Shown here piece after piece: positions 12,810 to 19,660 of a stretch of DNA of 19,660 nucleotides. The stretch is from DASQFU01 sp035632955 (lineage in GTDB: Bacteria; Eisenbacteria; RBG-16-71-46): the NCBI GenBank assembly GCA_035632955.1, contig DASQFU010000122.1, positions 1 to 19,660 on the forward strand. Direction: 5' to 3'. The notes beneath the pieces were generated by a model that was given only the letters and a program-made list of their open reading frames with translations, made no database searches and was not told the origin of the DNA. Every line of letters begins with the position of its first letter. Within the stretch, counting starts at the first letter, position 1. A program made the translations under genes and the position numbers.

Positions 12810-12970
12810 TGTTCCGAGTCAGAAATCAGGTGCATATGCCGGCGAGACATCGTGACATCTGGCAAGGCGCGCCGACGACACGTATCGATCTTGATACGTG
12901 GAGGAGGTGCAACGCAGCCAGAGGTCACGAGGGCCGTCGGAATGTGTACCTGACTTCTGACTCGGGACAC
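12809..12970 (+). repeat. Palindromic element with long terminal inverted repeats (MITE- or REP-like) between gcvT and gcvH
   Basis: The 162 bases form one long imperfect palindrome. The left end reads GTGTTCCGAGTCAGAA and the reverse complement of the right end reads GTGTCCCGAGTCAGAA. The arms match at 25 of the first 29 positions, and all four differences are transitions. A second arm inside pairs TCGTGACATCTGGC with GCCAGAGGTCACGA (one mismatch). A perfect 8-base hairpin, CACGTATC / GATACGTG, sits at the centre (12879-12900). I counted 58% GC over 12811-12970, visibly lower than the flanking genes. It contains no plausible gene. The gcvT-gcvH gap would be only about 25 bases without it, in keeping with insertion into a compact operon. 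No target duplication is evident, and no transposase gene is in the window. An RNA structure acting between the two genes is the alternative reading. Confidence 0.8.
12879..12900. repeat. Perfect 8-bp hairpin at the centre of the palindromic element
   Basis: CACGTATC and GATACGTG are exact reverse complements separated by the 6-base loop GATCTT. The hairpin forms the tip of the larger 12809-12970 fold. It is not followed by a T-run, so it is not a standard terminator. Confidence 0.75.
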
Positions 12971-12995
12971 TGAGGTCGAGCCGGCAGGAGGTTCC

Positions 12996-13385
12996 GTGGG
13001 CTTCCCCGACGATGTCCGCTACACCGCCGAGCACGAATGGGCGCGGCTCGATCGCGGCATGGTCACGGTCGGCATCACGAGCTACGCGACCGACCAGCTC
13101 GGTGACGTCGTGTTCGTCGAGCTTCCCGAAGTGGGCCAGCGCGTCGAAGCCACGAAACCGTTCGGCGTGGTCGAAGCCGTCAAGACCGTGAGCGATCTCT
13201 ACGCGCCGGTCGGCGGCCAGGTGGCGGAAGTGAACGGAACGCTCTCCGACAACCCGGCGCTCGTCAATCAAGCGCCGTTCGGCGACGGGTGGATGATCCG
13301 CATCAAGCCCGACAACCCGGCCGATCTCCAGGCGCTGATGAACGCGGACGACTACGAGAAGCTGATCGAGGAACAGCACGCGTGA
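12996..13385 (+). CDS. gcvH: Glycine cleavage system H protein (lipoyl carrier)
   Basis: GcvH is the small lipoylated shuttle that moves the aminomethyl intermediate between the P, T and L proteins. It has 129 residues, the standard length. The lipoyl lysine is K63 in GVVEAVKTVSDLYAP, with the usual YT.EHEW start (9-15), GITSYATDQLGDVVFVELP (26-44), and the end GDGWMIRIK. The GTG at 12996 has a strong AGGAGG (12986-12991) four bases upstream, immediately right of the palindromic element. So gcvH carries its own good ribosome binding site despite the insertion. Its TGA overlaps the GTG of gcvPA by four bases (GTGA at 13382-13385). Lipoylation enzymes are not in the window. Confidence 0.97.
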   Translation: MGFPDDVRYTAEHEWARLDRGMVTVGITSYATDQLGDVVFVELPEVGQRVEATKPFGVVEAVKTVSDLYAPVGGQVAEVNGTLSDNPALVNQAPFGDGWMIRIKPDNPADLQALMNADDYEKLIEEQHA

Positions 13386-14722
13386 GCTACGTCGGACTGT
13401 CACGCGACGAAGAGCAGCGCATGCTCGAAACCATCGGCGTGCGGCGCTTCGAAGACCTGGTGAGCGCCATTCCCGATCGCGTGCGTCTCGGGCGGTCGCT
13501 CGGGGTGCCCGGCCCCCTGTCCGAGATCGAGACCCGGCGCCGGTTCGGCGGCTGGGCGGGCGACAACGACGCCGATCACGCCGTGTCGTTCCTCGGCGGC
13601 GGCCTCTACGAGCACTACATTCCTTCGGCCCTGAACGCGCTCGCGCAGCGCTCCGAGTTCGCCACCGCCTACACGCCCTACCAGCCGGAAGTGGCGCAGG
13701 GGACGCTGACCGTGATCTTCGAGTTCCAGAGCATGATCGCCGAGCTGACCGGCATGGAGGTCGCGAACGCGTCGCTGTACGACGGCGCGACCGCGGTCGT
13801 GGAGTCGGTGCTGCTCGCGCGCCATCACACCGGCCGGTCGCGGATCGTGGTCACCGGCGCGCTCCATCCGCACACGCTCGAGGTGCTGCGCACCTATCTC
13901 GATGGTCGCGACCTGACCGTGGTCGCACCGCGCGGAGGCCAGTCTGGGACCGAAGACCTGCGGTCGGCGCTCGGGCCGGACGTCGCCGCCGTCGTCTACC
14001 AGCATCCGAACTTCTTCGGCCTGCTCGAGAGCCCGCAGGCGTTGCACGCGATGGCGCACGAAGCCGGCGCGCTCGCAGTCGCGAGCTGCGATCCGATCGC
14101 GCTGGCGCTGCTCGAGCCGCCGGGGGCGACCGGGGCCGATCTGGTCGTCGGCGAAGGCCAGTGCCTCGGTAATCCGCCGAGCTTCGGCGGTCCGCTGCTC
14201 GGCTTCTTCGCGTGCACCAAGGCGCTAGTGCGTCGCATGCCCGGCCGACTCGCCGCCGAGACGGTCGATCGCCACGGACGCCGCGGGTTCGTGCTCACCC
14301 TCCAGACGCGCGAGCAACACATCCGGCGCGAGAAGGCGACCTCCAACATCTGCACGAATCAGGGCCTGCTCGCGCTGCGCGCCACGATCTATCTCGGCCT
14401 GCTCGGCAAGGCCGGGCTGATCGAGGTCGCCGAGCTGTGCGTGCGGAAATCGCACCACGCGGCCGAGCGCGCGAGTCAGCTTCCGGGCTACCGCCTCGCG
14501 CACGGCGGTGCGTTCTTCCGCGAGTTCGTGCTCGAGTGCCCGGTCCCGGCGTCCGCGGTCGTGCGGGAGGGACGGAGCCGCGGGGTTCTGCCGGGCGTGG
14601 ATCTCGGGCGCTTCGACGCCGCGTGGTCGCGTCACTTGCTCGTGGCGGTCACCGAGCAGCGCAGCGCCGCGGACATCGAGCGCTGGCTCGATGTATTGCG
14701 CGCGGCCAAAGGACGGTCATGA
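13382..14722 (+). CDS. gcvPA: Glycine dehydrogenase (decarboxylating) subunit 1
   Basis: This is the N-terminal half-type subunit of the P protein, which decarboxylates glycine with PLP and passes the aminomethyl group to GcvH. From the GTG at 13382 it has 446 residues, normal for GcvPA. The frame is open upstream, but this start overlaps the gcvH stop, has GAGGA nine bases before it, and gives the standard beginning (S.DE..ML..IG). Family motifs include FLGGGLYEHYIPSALNAL (70-87), TAYTPYQPEVAQGTL (95-109), SLYDGATAV (131-139), and REQHIRREKATSNICTNQ near 310. The catalytic PLP lysine is not here but in the partner GcvPB, as usual. The TGA overlaps the gcvPB start (ATGA). Confidence 0.96.
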   Translation: MSYVGLSRDEEQRMLETIGVRRFEDLVSAIPDRVRLGRSLGVPGPLSEIETRRRFGGWAGDNDADHAVSFLGGGLYEHYIPSALNALAQRSEFATAYTPYQPEVAQGTLTVIFEFQSMIAELTGMEVANASLYDGATAVVESVLLARHHTGRSRIVVTGALHPHTLEVLRTYLDGRDLTVVAPRGGQSGTEDLRSALGPDVAAVVYQHPNFFGLLESPQALHAMAHEAGALAVASCDPIALALLEPPGATGADLVVGEGQCLGNPPSFGGPLLGFFACTKALVRRMPGRLAAETVDRHGRRGFVLTLQTREQHIRREKATSNICTNQGLLALRATIYLGLLGKAGLIEVAELCVRKSHHAAERASQLPGYRLAHGGAFFREFVLECPVPASAVVREGRSRGVLPGVDLGRFDAAWSRHLLVAVTEQRSAADIERWLDVLRAAKGRS

Positions 14723-16221
14723 ACCTCCGGCGCCGGCTGCTGATCGAGCAGGGGGGACCCGGCCATCGCGGCCCCTCGCTGCCCGCCTGCGACGTTCCCG
14801 AGCGGCCGCTCGCCGAGCTGCTGCCCAACACGCGGTTGCGGAGTGAGCTGCGCCTGCCGCAGGTCAGCGAGCCCGAGGTGGTGCGGCACTTCATCGAGCT
14901 CTCGGCGCTCAATCATCACATCGACAAGGGGCTCTACCCGCTCGGGTCGTGCACGATGAAGCACAACCCGAAGATCAACGACGAGATCGCGTCGCTGCCC
15001 GGGCTGGCGCTCGCGCATCCGCTCGCGGACGACGACGCGAATCAGGGTGCGATTCGCGTGATCTGGGAGCTACAGAAGGCGCTCGCGGAGATCACGGGTT
15101 TCGCCGGCGTGACGACCCAGCCGGCCGCCGGCGCCCAGGGGGAGATGACGGGCCTGCTCATGATCCGCGCCTGGCATCGCAGCCGCGGCGAGGGGGATCA
15201 GCGACGGCGCGTGATCGTCCCCGATTCGGCGCACGGCACCAACCCGGCGAGCGTCAACCTGCTGGGCTGGGACACGGCGACGATCGCCTCGGAAGAGCAC
15301 GCCACGGTCAGCCTCGATGCGTTGCGCACGGCCCTGGACGAGCGCACCGCCGCGGTGATGCTGACGGTGCCCAACACGCTCGGCCTGTTCGAGCCTCACA
15401 TCCTGGAGGTCACGCGGCTTGCCCACGAGGCGGGCGCACAGGTGTACATGGACGGCGCGAACCTCAATGCGCTGGTCGGCCTGGTGCGGCCCGGTGATCT
15501 CGGCTTCGACGTCATGCACATCAACCTGCACAAGACATTCTCGACCCCGCACGGCGGCGGCGGACCCGGGGCCGGCCCGGTCGCGGTCGCCGAGCATCTG
15601 GTCCCGTTCCTGCCGATCCCGGTGGTCGAGGAGCGCGACGGCGCGCTGCGGCTGGTGAGCGACCGGCCGCGATCGGTCGGCCGCGTGCACTCGTTCAACG
15701 GCAACTTTGGCATCCTCGTGCGCGCGCTGGTCTACATCTCGAGCCTCGGTCCCGAGGGGCTCCGGCAGGTGAGCCGCACCGCGATCCTGAACGCGAACTA
15801 TCTGATGCGCAGGCTGGCGAAGACCTACGAGCTGCCCCATCCCGAGCACTGCATGCACGAGTTCGTGCTCTCGGGACGCGCCCTTCGCAAGCACGGCGTC
15901 AAGACGCTGGACGTGGCGAAGCGCCTGCTCGATTTCGGCGTGCACGCGCCGACCGTTTACTTCCCGCTGATCGTCGACGAGGCGATGATGATCGAGCCGA
16001 CCGAAACCGAGACGCTGGATCGGCTCGATCACTTCGCCGAGGCGATGGAGCGCATCGCGCAGGAGGCGCGCGAGAATCCTTCGTTGCTGCTCGACGCGCC
16101 GCACAGCACGCCCGTCAGCCGTCTCGACGAAGGCCGGGCCGCGCGGGAGCTGGTGCTGCACTGGAAGCAACCCGCGCCGCATCCGGCGCCGGCCTCACCG
16201 GCGTCTCCGAGTCGCGCCTGA
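14719..16221 (+). CDS. gcvPB: Glycine dehydrogenase (decarboxylating) subunit 2
   Basis: This PLP-binding subunit pairs with GcvPA. From the ATG at 14719 (AGGA five bases upstream, overlapping the gcvPA stop) it has 500 residues. The motifs are GLYPLGSCTMKHNPKIN (71-87), TTQPAAGAQGE (132-142), DSAHGTNPAS (169-178), YMDGANLNA (243-251), and the PLP lysine K272 in NLHKTFSTPHGGGGPG. It ends in a tail of about 15 residues rich in Pro, Ala and Ser that is not part of the fold. Having P split in two subunits is common in many bacteria and archaea, unlike the single GcvP of E. coli. Its TGA shares one base with the ATG of the next, unknown gene (TGATG), so that gene may be translated by coupling. 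Confidence 0.97.
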   Translation: MNLRRRLLIEQGGPGHRGPSLPACDVPERPLAELLPNTRLRSELRLPQVSEPEVVRHFIELSALNHHIDKGLYPLGSCTMKHNPKINDEIASLPGLALAHPLADDDANQGAIRVIWELQKALAEITGFAGVTTQPAAGAQGEMTGLLMIRAWHRSRGEGDQRRRVIVPDSAHGTNPASVNLLGWDTATIASEEHATVSLDALRTALDERTAAVMLTVPNTLGLFEPHILEVTRLAHEAGAQVYMDGANLNALVGLVRPGDLGFDVMHINLHKTFSTPHGGGGPGAGPVAVAEHLVPFLPIPVVEERDGALRLVSDRPRSVGRVHSFNGNFGILVRALVYISSLGPEGLRQVSRTAILNANYLMRRLAKTYELPHPEHCMHEFVLSGRALRKHGVKTLDVAKRLLDFGVHAPTVYFPLIVDEAMMIEPTETETLDRLDHFAEAMERIAQEARENPSLLLDAPHSTPVSRLDEGRAARELVLHWKQPAPHPAPASPASPSRA

Positions 16222-16643
16222 TGCACCTCCCGCTCGAATGGGCGTGCAATCCCTGGCGCGATCGACCCGGAGCGGCCGCGGTCGCCGCCGTGCTCGGGGT
16301 CGTGGCGTGCGTCGCGGTGGTGCGGCTCGGTGAGGCGCCGTTGCTCGAGGGTGCTCTGTGCCTGGCGGTGCTCGGCTCGCTCGGGCCACTGCTCGCGCCC
16401 GCGCGCTGCCGCCTGGACGAAGACGGCGTGACCCTACGCGGGCCGTTCGGCGACAATCGCCGGTCGTGGCAGACCCTGAGGCGCGCGTCCGAGCGGCCGG
16501 CAGGCCTGCTGGTCTCGCCGTACGCGCGGCCGCATTGGCTCGATCCCTATCGCGGGCTGCTGCTGCCGCTGCCGAGCCGGCGGCCCGAGCGCGAAGCGCT
16601 GCTGGTCCGGCTGCGCGAGCAATTGCACCGCCATGGCCTCTGA
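16221..16643 (+). CDS. Small membrane protein of unknown function (two helices plus a soluble PH-like tail)
   Basis: A 140-residue protein I do not recognise. Two hydrophobic segments (about 17-37 and 41-60) could form a membrane hairpin. The rest (61-140) is soluble. Its beginning, RCRLDEDGVTLRGPFGDNRRSWQTLRR, has the strand-turn pattern (DEDGV followed by a W) seen in bacterial PH-like (bPH2/YdbT-type) domains; this is only a pattern match. A basic, leucine-rich helix closes the protein. The ATG shares a base with the gcvPB stop and has no ribosome binding site. The next gene overlaps its end by 11 bases. That coding potential is real is supported by the overlap chain and by membrane segments in the expected frame. 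Confidence 0.7.
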   Translation: MHLPLEWACNPWRDRPGAAAVAAVLGVVACVAVVRLGEAPLLEGALCLAVLGSLGPLLAPARCRLDEDGVTLRGPFGDNRRSWQTLRRASERPAGLLVSPYARPHWLDPYRGLLLPLPSRRPEREALLVRLREQLHRHGL

Positions 16644-16971
16644 GACGACGCTCGTTCCCGAGGATCGTGCCCTGCTCGAGCGGCTCGCAGCGCGGGTCGT
16701 CGAGCTGCATCTCGAGCTGCCCGCGATCGTCACGCTCGAAACCGCGAAGCCGCTGTCGTTCCTGGCCGGCCAAACGCTGACGTTCTTCGAGCCAATGGTA
16801 CAGTCCCTGTTCCGCTTCGACGGCTACCGGCGCTTTGCAGATTTGGTCGAGCGTCGCGAGGCACTCGAGCTGCTGGCCCGGATGATCGAGGATCAGGCGG
16901 AGCAAGCGCGCCAGGCGCGTCGCCGCGCTGCGGATGAACGCCGAGCCGCACGCACGTCGCGGCGTTCCTAG
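16633..16971 (+). CDS. Small helical protein of unknown function next to MutL-type ATPase
   Basis: A 112-residue protein, not assigned to a family. It looks mainly helical: an acidic N-terminal helix, a hydrophobic, possibly membrane-associated stretch LETAKPLSFLAGQTLTFFEP (36-55), and FRFDGYRRFADLVERREALE. A strongly charged C-terminal helix rich in R, A and E (about 77-112) could be a coiled coil or could bind nucleic acid or acidic lipid. It overlaps the previous gene by 11 bases, and the MutL-type gene starts 10 bases after its stop. This placement suggests work with one of those neighbours, but no function can be stated. Confidence 0.7.
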   Translation: MASETTLVPEDRALLERLAARVVELHLELPAIVTLETAKPLSFLAGQTLTFFEPMVQSLFRFDGYRRFADLVERREALELLARMIEDQAEQARQARRRAADERRAARTSRRS

Positions 16972-16981
16972 CTTGGAGCCC

Positions 16982-18793
16982 ATGCCGATCCGACCCGAGG
17001 ACATCCGGTCCATTCTCGCCACCGACTGCGGCTCCACCACCACCAAGGCGATCCTGATCGAGAAGCAAGGCGACCGTTACCGTCTGGTGGTGCGCGGTGA
17101 AGCGCCGACCACGGTCGAGGCTCCGTTCGAAGACGTGACGCGCGGCGTGCTCAACGCCGTGCGCGAGGTCGAGGAGCTCGCCGGTCGCCGCATTCTCGAA
17201 GGCGATCGCATCCTCTCGCCGCAAAACGGCGACGCCGGCGTGGACCTCTACGTATCGACCTCGAGCGCCGGGGGCGGACTGCAGATGATGGTGTCCGGAC
17301 TGGTGCTGCAGATGACCGGGGAGAGCGCCCAGCGTGCGGCGCTCGGCGCCGGAGCGATCGTGATGGACGTGATCGCGCTCAACGACGGCCGGCGCCCGCA
17401 CGAGAAGGTCCGCCGCCTGCGCCAGCTCCGGCCCGACATGATCCTGCTCTCCGGCGGCACCGATGGCGGCGACGTCAAGCGGGTCACCGAGATGGCCGAG
17501 ATCCTCGCCGCGGCCGACCCGAAGGCGCGGCTCGGCGCCGGCTACGAGCTGCCGGTGATCTACGCCGGGAACCGCGACGCCGCCGGTCTCGTGCGCGACT
17601 GCCTGGCGGAGCGCACCGCGCTCAGCGTGGTGCCGAACCTGCGGCCGGCGCTCGAACGCGAAAACCTCAAGCCGGCGCGCGACGCCATCCACGACCTGTT
17701 CATGGAGCACGTGATGGCCCACGCGCCGGGCTACAAGAAGCTCATGACCTGGTCGCCGGTGCCGATCATGCCGACGCCGGGTGCGGTCGGCATCATCATC
17801 GAGAAGATCGCGAAGCGTGACGGCCTGGCCGTGGTCGGCGTCGACATCGGCGGCGCGACGACCGACGTGTTCTCGGTGTTCCAGGGCGTGTTCAACCGCA
17901 CCGTGTCGGCCAACCTCGGCATGAGCTACTCGGTCTCGAACGTGATGGCCGAGGCCGGCATCGACAACATCCTGCGTTGGGTGCCGTTCGACGTCGACGA
18001 GATCGAGCTGCGCAACCGGGTCAAGAACAAGATGATCCGTCCGACGACGATCCCGCACACGCTGGAAGATCTGGTCATCGAGCAGGCGATCGCGCGCGAA
18101 GCGCTGCGCCTCGCCTTCGAGCAGCACAAGGCGCTCGCGACCGGGCTCAAGGGGATCCAGACGGAACGCACGATCTCCGACATCATGGCCCAGACGGAGA
18201 GCGGCGCGACGCTCGTCAACCTCCTCGATCTCGGGCTCCTGGTTGGCTCGGGCGGCGTGCTGTCGCACGCGCCGCGCCGCGTCCAGGCCGCGTCGATGAT
18301 GGTCGACGCGTTCCTGCCGGAAGGTCTCACGCAGCTCGCGGTCGACAGCATCTTCATGGCGCCCCAGCTCGGCGTGCTCTCGACCGTGCACGAGGAAGCG
18401 GCGGCTCAGGTGTTCGAGAGCGACTGCCTGATCCGGCTCGGCGCCGTGCTCGCACCGATCGGCGGCGGCAAGGCCGGCCAGCCGTGCGTCACGGTCGAGC
18501 TGACCGCGCCGGGCCAGCCGGCCGTGGACCGGCGCGTGCCGTTCGGCGAGCTGGTGCTGCTGCCGCTGCCCGCCGAGGGCGACGTCCATCTCACCGCGGC
18601 GCCGGAGCGCGGCTTCGATCTCGGCCTCGGCAAGGGCAAGGCACTGACCGCGACCGTCAAGGGTGGGGTCGTGGGGCTGATCGTCGACACCCGCGGGCGC
18701 CAACCGTTCGTGCTGCCGAACGATCGCGCGGCGCGCATCGCGCGGTTGCGCGCCTGGAACCAGGCGCTGGGCGCTTACCAACGGGAGGTGTGA
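16982..18793 (+). CDS. MutL/GlmL-family ASKHA ATPase
   Basis: A 603-residue protein of the family known as glutamate mutase accessory protein GlmL/MutL (unrelated to DNA mismatch-repair MutL). The ASKHA nucleotide-binding motifs are present: phosphate-1 TDCGSTTTKAIL (14-25, D15 and K22), phosphate-2 DIGGATTD (288-295), and an adenosine-type glycine turn GSGGVLSHAPRR (422-433). A LLSGGTDGGD segment lies in the first half. In clostridia, GlmL is encoded between the subunits of the B12-dependent glutamate mutase and is thought to act as a chaperone or reactivase. I chose the ATG at 16982, with GGAG just upstream though closely spaced. An ATG at 16934 would add 16 residues and overlap the previous gene. 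No mutase is in the window, so its client is unknown. Confidence 0.88.
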   Translation: MPIRPEDIRSILATDCGSTTTKAILIEKQGDRYRLVVRGEAPTTVEAPFEDVTRGVLNAVREVEELAGRRILEGDRILSPQNGDAGVDLYVSTSSAGGGLQMMVSGLVLQMTGESAQRAALGAGAIVMDVIALNDGRRPHEKVRRLRQLRPDMILLSGGTDGGDVKRVTEMAEILAAADPKARLGAGYELPVIYAGNRDAAGLVRDCLAERTALSVVPNLRPALERENLKPARDAIHDLFMEHVMAHAPGYKKLMTWSPVPIMPTPGAVGIIIEKIAKRDGLAVVGVDIGGATTDVFSVFQGVFNRTVSANLGMSYSVSNVMAEAGIDNILRWVPFDVDEIELRNRVKNKMIRPTTIPHTLEDLVIEQAIAREALRLAFEQHKALATGLKGIQTERTISDIMAQTESGATLVNLLDLGLLVGSGGVLSHAPRRVQAASMMVDAFLPEGLTQLAVDSIFMAPQLGVLSTVHEEAAAQVFESDCLIRLGAVLAPIGGGKAGQPCVTVELTAPGQPAVDRRVPFGELVLLPLPAEGDVHLTAAPERGFDLGLGKGKALTATVKGGVVGLIVDTRGRQPFVLPNDRAARIARLRAWNQALGAYQREV

Positions 18794-18794
18794 C

Positions 18795-19660
18795 GTGGCG
18801 CACGCCTACACTCCGGGTCTGCGCGTCACCGAGCGCACTCTTGTGCGGCGCGAACGCCGGCTGCCGCTCAAGGGCCAAGTGCTGGTTGAGGCCGATGCGC
18901 TGGTGGAGCCGGACACCGTGGTCGCGCGCACCGAGCTGCCGGGAAACGTCCAGACGCTGAACCTCGCGGCCAAACTGGCGCTCGATCCTGCGAAGGTGCC
19001 GGCCTCGTTGGCGCTACCGATCGGCTCCTCGGTGCGCGCAGGGGAGCTGATCGCCTCCGGCAAGAGCCTGTTCGGACTCGTGAATCAGAAGGTGACGGCA
19101 CCGGCCGACGGTGCGCTCGAGAGCGTGTCCGGCATCACCGGCCAGTTGATCCTGCGCGAGAAGCCGATCCCGGTCGAAGTCAACGCGTATGTCCGTGGTC
19201 GCGTCGCCGAAGTGCTGCCGGACGAAGGCGTGATCGTCGAAGCTTGGGGCGCCCTGATCCAGGGCATCTTCGGCGTCGGCGGGGAGACGTTCGGTCCGCT
19301 CGCGATCGCGACCCGCTCGGCCGACGAAGAGCTGCGCGGCGACCTCTTGAAGCCGGAGCACGCCGGCAAGGTGGTGGTCGGTGGCTCGTACGTCTCGTAC
19401 GCGACGCTGATGCGCGCGCGCGAGGTGGGCGTGGCCGCGGTGGTGGTCGGCGGCTTCGACGATCAGGATCTGCGCCAGCTCCTCGGGCGCGATCTCGGCG
19501 TCGCGATCACGGGCACGGAAGAGCTCGGCTTCACGCTGGTGCTGACGGAAGGTTTCGGCCGGATCGCGATGGCGGAGCGCACCTGGCGCCTGCTCGGCGC
19601 CCATGACGGCCAGAAGTGCTCGGTCAGCGGCGCGACGCAGATCCGCGCCGGCGTGATGCG
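18795..19660 (+). CDS. Unrecognised protein with barrel-sandwich-like N-terminal half, partner of the MutL-type ATPase (3' truncated)
   Basis: The frame is open from GTG 18795 to the window edge (288 residues visible, no stop). GGGAGG (18783-18788) lies six bases upstream, and the MutL-type stop is one base before, so the two genes surely form an operon. Residues 75-160 look like a barrel-sandwich (lipoyl/biotinyl or RnfC-like) fold: PIGSSVRAGELIASG, then KVTAPADGALESVSGITGQL, then RGRVAEVLPDEGVIVEAWGA, with no candidate lipoyl or biotin lysine. A glycine-rich turn IQGIFGVGGETFGP (155-168) joins it to a second alpha/beta-looking domain (190-288) with AREVGVAAVVVGGFDD, LVLTEGFG and GATQIRAGV. 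It has no obvious membrane segment or signal peptide. I cannot name the family. Confidence 0.8.
   Translation, partial: MAHAYTPGLRVTERTLVRRERRLPLKGQVLVEADALVEPDTVVARTELPGNVQTLNLAAKLALDPAKVPASLALPIGSSVRAGELIASGKSLFGLVNQKVTAPADGALESVSGITGQLILREKPIPVEVNAYVRGRVAEVLPDEGVIVEAWGALIQGIFGVGGETFGPLAIATRSADEELRGDLLKPEHAGKVVVGGSYVSYATLMRAREVGVAAVVVGGFDDQDLRQLLGRDLGVAITGTEELGFTLVLTEGFGRIAMAERTWRLLGAHDGQKCSVSGATQIRAGVM

Noticed and set aside
12809..12970. Reading the palindrome as a transcription terminator between gcvT and gcvH.
   Set aside because: No T-run follows either arm or the central hairpin, and stopping there would cut the glycine cleavage operon in half. An inserted element explains the length and the paired ends better.

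Overview
The window is a GC-rich stretch in which every convincing gene lies on the + strand and the packing is very dense: many stop/start overlaps of 1-4 bases, and no gap longer than about 190 bases. The gene content (MacAB-type export with periplasmic adaptor, two-subunit GcvPA/GcvPB, GTG starts) points to a Gram-negative, free-living, high-GC bacterium. The promoter style (TTGACC followed by TAACTT) and the gene mix remind me of deep-branching, mostly uncultured groups such as Candidatus Eisenbacteria or Gemmatimonadota. That placement is a guess and nothing here fixes the phylum.

Region 1 (1-6204) is an export operon: the C-terminal part of a MacA/HlyD-like adaptor, one MacB/LolD-type ATPase, and then four MacB-type permeases without ATPase domains. 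The permeases form an A-B-A'-B' array. The first and third resemble each other and have the same length (405 aa); the second and fourth resemble each other (422 and 423 aa).

Region 2 (6257-9226) is uvrA, complete with both ATPase modules and zinc-binding cysteines. An extended -10 box lies so close to its best ATG that the mRNA may be leaderless.

Region 3 (9244-16221) reads as one metabolic route. tdh oxidises threonine and kbl splits the product into glycine and acetyl-CoA. gcvT, gcvH, gcvPA and gcvPB then cleave glycine to CO2, ammonia and methylene-tetrahydrofolate. The lipoamide dehydrogenase (L protein) is not in the window. A promoter-like site precedes gcvT. Between gcvT and gcvH sits a 162-base, almost fully palindromic element with long imperfect terminal inverted repeats, which looks like an inserted non-autonomous mobile or REP-like element.

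Region 4 (16221-19660, cut by the window edge) is coupled to the end of gcvPB. It holds a small two-helix membrane protein, a small helical protein of unknown family, a MutL/GlmL-type ASKHA ATPase, and an unrecognised protein with a barrel-sandwich-like N-terminal half that runs off the end. No cobalamin-dependent mutase, the usual neighbour of MutL, is visible. This is the least explained part of the window.

No tRNA, rRNA, CRISPR array, glycine riboswitch or convincing rho-independent terminator was seen.
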